Assembly: GCA_022562655.1 (NCBI GenBank)
Contig: JADFOU010000032.1
Coordinates: 1 to 12,394, forward strand
Reading direction: 5' to 3'
Length of the DNA stretch: 12,394 nt
Source: a candidate division TA06 bacterium
Lineage (GTDB): Bacteria > Hydrothermota > DG-26 > E44-bin18 > JADFOU01
A program made the translations under genes and the position numbers. Positions 1 through 3,915 of this stretch are shown here, piece by piece. The notes under the pieces were generated by a model. That model had not been told where the DNA came from, did no database searches, and saw only the letters and a list, made by a program, of their open reading frames with translations. Within the stretch, counting starts at the first letter, position 1. Every line of letters starts with the position of its first letter.

Positions 1-770
1 AAACTTGTCTGGTTTCCATTCACTGTAGAATAGACCGTATATCCACCGTTTTCTTTCTGAACGCGTTCTAAATGCACCCCGGTGACTATGTCAATTCCTT
101 CTTGTGTTAAGTACTCAGTTAATGCATCGGTAATATCGGCTGTTTCGGATGGCAATATACGTTCCGAACGCTGCAGAATTGTGACTTTGCTCCCGAAACG
201 TGAGAACATTTGCGCACATTCAAGAGAAATATACCGTCCACCCAAAACAATGAGTGAATCAGGCAGTTCTTCGAGTTCGAAAGCAGTTTCATTCGTGAGA
301 TATCCGTTTTCATGTAGCCCGGGTATATCCGGAACGAACGGAGCAGCACCGGTGGCGATAAGAATACAATCAGCAGATAAACGTTCATCGTTCACCTCAA
401 CTTTGGTTGGGGAAATAAGCTTCGCATGGCCTTCTATTACCGTTACTCCCTGCTTGTTGAAGATGACATTTTTATACTTTGATTCCAGCATCTCCGCAAC
501 GACAAATCTCTTCTGATCGATAACGGATCTGAAGTCTGTCAGCGTACCAGAGGTATCGATACCCAGAAAGTTGTGATGAGAGGACCGATGAAGAGCTTCT
601 GCAGCGCGTATCAACGTTTTTGAAGGTACGCAACCAACATTTACACAGGTTCCACCGATCGGAAGTCCGCTGTTGACTATGGCAGTTTTGGCTTTGAGGT
701 CGTTCGCTTTCGTAGCTGCAGCGAATGCTGCTGCCCCACCTCCTAAGATCACCAGATCAAACTTCTCCAT
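1..770 (-). CDS. Mercuric-reductase-like FAD/NAD(P) disulfide oxidoreductase (3' end outside window)
   Basis: My translation of the minus strand from ATG 770-768 gives 256 open codons running off the window edge. The N-terminus has the FAD-binding GGGAAAFAAA motif (residues 10-19) and the redox-active disulfide motif GGTCVNVGCVPSK (39-51, Cys42 and Cys47), in the form typical of MerA and its relatives. An ATG-like segment (LIATGAAP) and a second nucleotide-binding stretch, LGGRYISLE, follow. Members of this family use NAD(P)H and FAD to reduce a disulfide or metal substrate in the cytoplasm. MerA reduces Hg(II) to Hg(0). The C-terminal region, including the C-terminal cysteines that define true MerA, is not visible, so a dihydrolipoamide-dehydrogenase-like enzyme of other function is possible. 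The acidic residue usual before the GGTC motif is Asn33 here, which I also associate with MerA-like branches. AAAGGAGG (778-785) sits 7 nt before the ATG and a strong promoter lies at 824-852. No other mer gene is adjacent in the window. Confidence 0.85.
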   Translation of the reverse strand, partial: MEKFDLVILGGGAAAFAAATKANDLKAKTAIVNSGLPIGGTCVNVGCVPSKTLIRAAEALHRSSHHNFLGIDTSGTLTDFRSVIDQKRFVVAEMLESKYKNVIFNKQGVTVIEGHAKLISPTKVEVNDERLSADCILIATGAAPFVPDIPGLHENGYLTNETAFELEELPDSLIVLGGRYISLECAQMFSRFGSKVTILQRSERILPSETADITDALTEYLTQEGIDIVTGVHLERVQKENGGYTVYSTVNGNQTS

Positions 771-777
771 CTTATAA

Positions 778-785
778 CCTCCTTT
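778..785 (-). promoter_or_regulatory. Shine-Dalgarno of the flavoprotein gene
   Basis: On the minus strand the sequence is AAAGGAGG, 7 nt from the ATG at 770-768. It is a near-perfect anti-SD complement and fixes this start codon. Confidence 0.85.
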
Positions 786-823
786 ATCCCATCCCAGGGG
801 AGGGGATCTATCTCTATGATAAA

Positions 824-852
824 AAAATAGCGTATTGTATTCCCGTTGTCAA
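824..852 (-). promoter_or_regulatory. Sigma70-type promoter of the flavoprotein gene
   Basis: The minus strand reads TTGACA (852-847), a 17-nt spacer, then TATTTT (829-824). Transcription would begin near 817, giving a leader of about 47 nt that contains the SD. The spacer is 17 nt, not the 19-20 nt typical of MerR-regulated promoters, so the sequence gives no sign of MerR control. Confidence 0.7.
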
Positions 853-1015
853 GAATTTTTTTAAAAAATCTTGTTAAGTAGTATAAGTGAATCATTTTTC
901 AATATGTTATGAATGTAGCATCTCTCAGCTTTCTTCATCTTTTCTTTCACATCCCAGTTCTAACATAGGGTTACTATCCAAAAACAGTGGTTTTTTCAAT
1001 TTCCTAAAACGAGAC

Positions 1016-1026
1016 GACACGCGGCC
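1016..1026 (+). repeat. 11-bp inverted repeat, left copy (GACACGCGGCC)
   Basis: GACACGCGGCC at 1016-1026 is the exact reverse complement of GGCCGCGTGTC at 1719-1729. The pair brackets the secreted-protein gene, one copy downstream of its stop and the other in its 5' leader. Confidence 0.6.
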
Positions 1027-1086
1027 AACGCTGTCGGAGACGCCGTGGTGGCACTCGATCATCCTTACACAGATTCTCCACTGAGT

Positions 1087-1677
1087 CTACTTCTTCGGTA
1101 AGACTGTCAGGGCCTTTTCCATCCCTTCCGACCCCTTTGTGCCGGTTAGGGGACCATTACACTCAACCATGAGTTTGCTGATGTCCTCAGGTTCCTTGTG
1201 CTGACCGGCTGTGACCTTCTCGAATATCATAATCATGTTTAAGCCACTTTCATAGAGGTTGTCGCCTTTTCTGTACACAAGTGCCCCATTTCCGATATGG
1301 TCTACTTTGAGGTCGCCCAGGCTTTTCCATTGCTTAATCATCTCGGCCACTTTTGAAAATGGCGGCGGATTGGGAATGACTCCCTTATCCTTTTGACCGT
1401 CCACGAACATCATTTTCATGAACTTCTTTGCATCGATCTCGAAGAGGAACACTTCATAGCCAGTCTCTGAACGAGGGAACTTCTGCACCTCAACCCTCAC
1501 CCGACCTTTGTCCCAGTCAGCGACGACATATCCTTGTGCGTCAACGAACGGCTGTTTGATGTAGACTTGCCGGATCGTCCCTTCATTGATCTCGGTCACG
1601 CCGCGGTGGGCTGCCCAGGTTGTCCCTGAAAGAAACAATATCACAGATGCAATTGCCAGAATCTGAATCTTCTTCAC
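1087..1677 (-). CDS. Secreted/periplasmic protein of unknown function
   Basis: 196 codons from a GTG start (1677-1675) to TAG (1089-1087). GGAGGTGA (1689-1682) stands 4 nt before the GTG, and no better start is near. The N-terminus is a standard Sec signal peptide: MKK, a hydrophobic core to about residue 17, then SGTTWA with likely cleavage after Ala22. The mature part of about 174 residues mixes beta-prone segments (GYVVADWDKGRVRVEVQ, NGALVYRKGDNLYESG) with a Lys-rich stretch (AKKFMKMMFVDGQKDKG). It has a single Cys, no lipobox and no transmembrane helix. I do not recognise a family. The segment QGYVVADWDKGRVRVEVQ resembles outer-membrane or periplasmic beta-structured proteins only in general character. 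The gene has its own promoter (1795-1823), a long leader of about 110 nt, and an 11-bp inverted repeat at each side, so it appears to be an independent unit. Confidence 0.75.
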   Translation of the reverse strand: MKKIQILAIASVILFLSGTTWAAHRGVTEINEGTIRQVYIKQPFVDAQGYVVADWDKGRVRVEVQKFPRSETGYEVFLFEIDAKKFMKMMFVDGQKDKGVIPNPPPFSKVAEMIKQWKSLGDLKVDHIGNGALVYRKGDNLYESGLNMIMIFEKVTAGQHKEPEDISKLMVECNGPLTGTKGSEGMEKALTVLPKK

Positions 1678-1681
1678 TATT

Positions 1682-1689
1682 TCACCTCC
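1682..1689 (-). promoter_or_regulatory. Shine-Dalgarno deciding the GTG start of the secreted protein
   Basis: The minus strand reads GGAGGTGA, 4 nt ahead of GTG 1677-1675. It supports the non-ATG start and a complete signal peptide. Confidence 0.75.
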
Positions 1690-1714
1690 CCTCAGATTTA
1701 AATGTTACTTCGGT

Positions 1715-1751
1715 GTTCGGCCGCGTGTCATCTAACGGTTTACTGCCGAAC
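1715..1751 (-). other. Possible stem in the 5' leader of the secreted-protein gene
   Basis: On the minus strand GTTCGG (1751-1746) can pair with CCGAAC (1720-1715) around a 25-nt loop. The region overlaps the right copy of the 11-bp inverted repeat and contains GTTAGAT (1736-1730). Whether the structure has a function is unknown. Confidence 0.3.
1719..1729 (-). repeat. 11-bp inverted repeat, right copy
   Basis: GGCCGCGTGTC on the plus strand, the exact inverted partner of 1016-1026, in the leader of the secreted-protein gene. Confidence 0.6.
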
Positions 1752-1794
1752 TACTTTGCATAATCACCCAAAACAGCCATTTTCTGATACGAGA

Positions 1795-1823
1795 AAAATA
1801 AAACCTTTTGTTCCCTTTGTCAA
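1795..1823 (-). promoter_or_regulatory. Sigma70-type promoter of the secreted-protein gene
   Basis: The minus strand reads TTGACA (1823-1818), a 17-nt spacer, then TATTTT (1800-1795). It has the same -35, spacing and -10 as the promoter at 824-852. The predicted start is near 1788, about 110 nt before the GTG. Confidence 0.7.
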
Positions 1824-1896
1824 GGAAAATCTGTGAAAATCAGCGATTCTGAAGATTTCCATTGCTCAACTGCCTTGCCCACCCTCCCGATTCTGG

Positions 1897-1916
1897 AAAA
1901 GGGGACAGGCTACTTT
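1897..1916 (+). repeat. RAYT-associated terminal inverted repeat, left
   Basis: AAAAGGGGACAGGCTACTTT, identical over 20 nt to the reverse complement of 2596-2615. Its last base is also the last base of the transposase stop codon. Confidence 0.85.
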
Positions 1917-2578
1917 TATAACCCTTTTCTTGGCCTACCCCTCGGATTTATTGTTGATTCTAATCCCAATTCCTTGGATATTTTTATAACCCATTGGAAA
2001 TTCCCAAAGGGGGATTGCCTATTTACGCTTTGACGAATTCTTTCCAACTCACTTACGTCGAGAGGAGTATCCACATATCCAGTCCAATCTTCAGGAAGAG
2101 CGATCGGGATTTCACTTACCAGATCACGAGCCTTTAGACCAGATGTTTCTAAATGGGAAGACCATTTCCAGTCCTTCGCTGACTTCACCAATCCAGCCCT
2201 CACTGGATTCCCTTCAATATACCGAATTACAGTGAATAAATGATCATCTTTCTGGACAATGAAACTCTTAAATCTTCCCTGCCATACATGTCCACTGGTG
2301 TTATAATGTCGATGATATCTTCGGACATGGCTTGTCATGATCCATTGCATCCATTGACTCAACGCATCAGCCTTTTTCGGCATCAAAAGGAGGTGAAAAT
2401 GATTCGGCATTAAACAATAGGCAAGAATCTTCACTTCATACATAGAAATTGCTTCTGTCATTAAATTTACAAATGCTTCATAATCCTGATATTTATGAAA
2501 GACTCGCTGTCTACCATTACCCCTGTTGATTACATGATAAATAAAACCATCAACCAATCCTCGTGCAATTCTCGGCAT
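1916..2578 (-). CDS. REP-associated tyrosine (Y1/HUH) transposase
   Basis: 220 residues, from ATG (2578-2576) to TAA (1918-1916). The start MPRIARGLVDGFIYHV followed by NRG is typical of the RAYT family. The metal-binding HUH motif is LMPNHFHLLL, with His60 and His62. The likely catalytic Tyr is Tyr120 in VIRYIEGNPVRAGLV, followed by WKWSS, another family hallmark. These enzymes nick and join single-stranded DNA at REP hairpins through a 5'-phosphotyrosine intermediate. The length is normal and all key residues are present. The basic tail RGRPRKG (about 213-219) could contact DNA. There is no clear Shine-Dalgarno (GGACTTAAGAG before the ATG) and no obvious promoter, so expression is probably low, as usual for transposases. 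Confidence 0.93.
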   Translation of the reverse strand: MPRIARGLVDGFIYHVINRGNGRQRVFHKYQDYEAFVNLMTEAISMYEVKILAYCLMPNHFHLLLMPKKADALSQWMQWIMTSHVRRYHRHYNTSGHVWQGRFKSFIVQKDDHLFTVIRYIEGNPVRAGLVKSAKDWKWSSHLETSGLKARDLVSEIPIALPEDWTGYVDTPLDVSELERIRQSVNRQSPFGNFQWVIKISKELGLESTINPRGRPRKGL

Positions 2579-2595
2579 CTCTTAAGTCCCTTAAT

Positions 2596-2615
2596 AAAGT
2601 AGCCTGTCCCCTTTT
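2596..2615 (-). repeat. RAYT-associated terminal inverted repeat, right
   Basis: Exact reverse complement of 1897-1916, located 17 nt upstream of the transposase ATG. Confidence 0.85.
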
Positions 2616-2618
2616 TCT

Positions 2619-2933
2619 TTACTTCTTTGCCCCTCGAAGGGCCTCTCGCATCATCTCTTCGGAAGGTATAGCACGATGACCTATCTCGGTCCAGTAGAGG
2701 CGGCATTTCATTTGATAATCCCTCCGCAGAAAAGCCTCTTTGTCCATATCCTTTCCATTGATATGGAGAGTGGGCGATCCTAAGAAGCGGTATTGTTTCA
2801 CCTCTTCATCTGTAGATACTTGGATCAGTTCCACTTCCTCCTCGATTCCTTCTTCCTTCATCACCTGCTTCAACTGCTGGAGGGCCATCTCATAAGAGGT
2901 GCATCCATCGAAATAATAAATTTGTATCTTCAT
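2619..2933 (-). CDS. Small thioredoxin-fold-like protein (DF family (seleno)protein-like)
   Basis: 104 residues from ATG 2933-2931 to the stop at 2619. The frame is open upstream to 3062, but that extension is built of repeats (2943-3062) and encodes low-complexity Ala/Val, so I place the start at MKIQIYYFDGC. The pattern is beta strand, Cys10 in GCTSYE, helix (MALQQLKQVMKEEG), strand EVELIQV, then FLGSPTLHINGKD with the cis-Pro expected of a thioredoxin-like fold (SPT, 53-55). The end is CRLYW, PSEEMMREAL. I associate this arrangement with small thioredoxin-family proteins in which a CPxW or selenocysteine motif follows the first strand. Here that site is C-T-S-Y, with one Cys only, and a second Cys at 77. 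A redox or metal-handling role is a guess. No SD is seen. The gene lies 190 nt downstream of the ABC ATPase on the same strand, with repeats between them. Confidence 0.75.
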   Translation of the reverse strand: MKIQIYYFDGCTSYEMALQQLKQVMKEEGIEEEVELIQVSTDEEVKQYRFLGSPTLHINGKDMDKEAFLRRDYQMKCRLYWTEIGHRAIPSEEMMREALRGAKK

Positions 2934-2942
2934 TGGAAAACC

Positions 2943-2970
2943 GGTGATTGGTAAATGGTTAAATTGAAAC
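2943..2970 (+). repeat. Degenerate heptanucleotide array (intergenic)
   Basis: Four phased 7-nt units, beginning GGTGATT then GGTAAAT. They have the same period and similar composition as the arrays at 10504-10573 and 11014-11055. Confidence 0.55.
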
Positions 2971-2980
2971 CGACAGACAG

Positions 2981-2997
2981 TCCCGCCATTGGCGGGA
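2981..2997. repeat. REP-like palindrome between small protein and ABC ATPase
   Basis: TCCCGCC (2981-2987), loop ATT, GGCGGGA (2991-2997): a perfect 7-bp stem. It has no T-run and is not a typical terminator. Confidence 0.65.
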
Positions 2998-3006
2998 TGT
3001 CCTACA

Positions 3007-3039
3007 ACTGCCGTGACTGCCACTGCTACTGCAATCTGC
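3007..3039 (+). repeat. ACTGCC-type short tandem repeat
   Basis: Degenerate units of ACTGCC/ACTGCT/ACTGCA. It includes CTGCTACTGCAA (3023-3034), which recurs exactly at 3882-3893 on the other side of the ABC ATPase gene. Confidence 0.6.
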
Positions 3040-3110
3040 GCTCCGTCGCGTGCCGTCGCCAAAGTGGCTTTGGCACGTCGGCGACCAAAGCTATGGAGCG
3101 TCGGCGACCA
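3039..3110. repeat. Complex imperfect palindrome with nested stems
   Basis: CGCTCC (3039-3044) pairs with GGAGCG (3095-3100). Inside, GTCGC (3045-3049) can pair with GCGAC (3081-3085), and GCCAAAG (3058-3064) pairs with CTTTGGC (3068-3074) around a 3-nt loop. The 11-mer GTCGGCGACCA occurs twice (3077-3087, 3100-3110). This stretch contains no gene I can support. Confidence 0.6.
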
Positions 3111-3123
3111 CTGCCACTGTTTG

Positions 3124-3843
3124 TTAAGTGGTCAATTTAAAATAGGCTTCCTCAAGGGTTCCATGATTCGAACCTGCCCGTGCTTTCAACGCATCAACGG
3201 AACCAAGGGTGATGAGCTTTCCACGGTTAATCATCCCAACGAGGCTACAGATCTCCTCAGCGAGGGAGAGAGTGTGGGTAGAGAGGAAGACCGTTTTCCC
3301 CTTTCGGGTCATCTCCTGAAAGACCTCTTTTACGATCCTTGCACTCTTGGGATCTAGCCCGACCATGGGCTCATCCACCAAAAGAATCAGGGGATCATGG
3401 AGAAGGGCGGAGGAAAAGGTTGTCTTTTGCCGCATCCCGTGGGAATATTCTCCGATTCGGAGATCAATCCAATCTTTCATCTCGAAAAGATCAATGAGCT
3501 CTTCCGTCCTCTGATTCATTCTCTTCTCATTCACTCGGAAGAGTGACCCCACGAAATAGAGGAACTCCCTGCCGGTGAGGGTCTCATAAAGAAATGGGGA
3601 ATCCGGGATATAACCAATCTTCGCCTTCACCCCTTCCGGATCCCTTTGAACATCCACTCCGTCAATGAGAACAGACCCAGCTGTGGGTTGAAGGAGTCCA
3701 ACAATCAGTTTGATGGTCGTTGTCTTTCCTGCCCCGTTGGGTCCTATAAAACCAAAGAGCTCGCCGGGTTCGATCTTGAGATTCAAATGGGAGACTGCGA
3801 CAGTCTCCCCATAGGTTTTGGTCAGGTTCTGAAGGGTTAACAT
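3124..3843 (-). CDS. ABC transporter ATP-binding protein
   Basis: 239 residues, full length for a single nucleotide-binding domain. Visible motifs: Walker A GPNGAGKT (34-41), Walker B LILLVDE (152-158), D-loop GLDPKS, and switch His190 in STHTL. The signature is degenerate, YSHGM (133-137), and the usual Q-loop glutamine is replaced in GYIPDSP (Asp81). Both changes are common in the CcmA/EcsA-like ATPases of ABC-2-type exporters. It would sit at the cytoplasmic face and power an unidentified permease, since no permease gene is in the window. The start is ATG 3843-3841, matching the conserved MLTLQNLTKTYG opening. No clear SD precedes it. The gene lies 72 nt downstream of the transglutaminase-like gene on the same strand and is probably cotranscribed with it, although the gap is filled with ACTGC-type repeats and a hairpin. 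Confidence 0.95.
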   Translation of the reverse strand: MLTLQNLTKTYGETVAVSHLNLKIEPGELFGFIGPNGAGKTTTIKLIVGLLQPTAGSVLIDGVDVQRDPEGVKAKIGYIPDSPFLYETLTGREFLYFVGSLFRVNEKRMNQRTEELIDLFEMKDWIDLRIGEYSHGMRQKTTFSSALLHDPLILLVDEPMVGLDPKSARIVKEVFQEMTRKGKTVFLSTHTLSLAEEICSLVGMINRGKLITLGSVDALKARAGSNHGTLEEAYFKLTT

Positions 3844-3854
3844 TACTTCAGTTA

Positions 3855-3910
3855 CAGTTGGCAGTGGCAGTTGGCAGTCACCTGCTACTGCAACTGCAGA
3901 CTGCTACTTG
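3855..3910. repeat. CAGT/ACTGC repeat with hairpin between ABC ATPase and transglutaminase-like gene
   Basis: Degenerate TTGGCAG and ACTGCA units. GCAGTTGGCAGT (3867-3878) and ACTGCAACTGC (3887-3897) form an 11-bp stem with one bulge and an 8-nt loop. It includes the 12-nt direct repeat shared with 3023-3034. No T-tract follows, so it is not an obvious terminator. Confidence 0.6.
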
Positions 3911-3915
3911 TTATT

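Larger units (their letters stand above)
771..1086. other. 316-nt intergenic region
   Basis: It holds the SD and promoter of the flavoprotein gene (778-852), an AT-rich stretch (about 850-1010) in which I recognise nothing, and a GC-rich block (1011-1060). In the minus direction the GC-rich block can form an imperfect hairpin with outer CGAG/CTCG pairs and is followed by TTTT. It is a weak candidate terminator for the gene at 1087-1677. A 65-codon plus-strand frame (887-1084) crosses the region but has no RBS and no recognisable content. Confidence 0.5.
1897..2615 (-). mobile_element. RAYT/IS200-like element bounded by perfect 20-bp inverted repeats
   Basis: A 719-bp unit made of one Y1 transposase gene (1916-2578) between AAAAGGGGACAGGCTACTTT (1897-1916) and its exact reverse complement (2596-2615). 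REP-associated tyrosine transposases (TnpA-REP) are known to sit between inverted REP sequences, and this layout fits. No target duplication is expected for Y1 enzymes, and none was sought beyond the immediate flanks. The transposase frame is intact, so the element could be active. Confidence 0.8.

Noticed and set aside
82..516. 144-codon plus-strand frame inside the flavoprotein gene
   Set aside because: It is the antisense shadow of a frame with clear FAD and disulfide motifs.
887..1084. 65-codon plus-strand frame between the flavoprotein and the secreted-protein gene
   Set aside because: No RBS, no recognisable domain, and it runs into the GC-rich block that may act as a hairpin for the opposite gene.
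1833..2033. 66-codon plus-strand frame over the left end of the RAYT element
   Set aside because: It overlaps the transposase C-terminus and inverted repeat and has no supporting features.
2934..3062. N-terminal extension of the small thioredoxin-like protein
   Set aside because: The extra 43 codons are repeat DNA (heptamers, palindrome and ACTGC tract) giving low-complexity Ala/Val. The fold begins at MKIQIYYFDGC.
2943..3123. CRISPR array in the repeat-rich gap
   Set aside because: Units are short, mixed in length and not separated by unique spacers of constant size.
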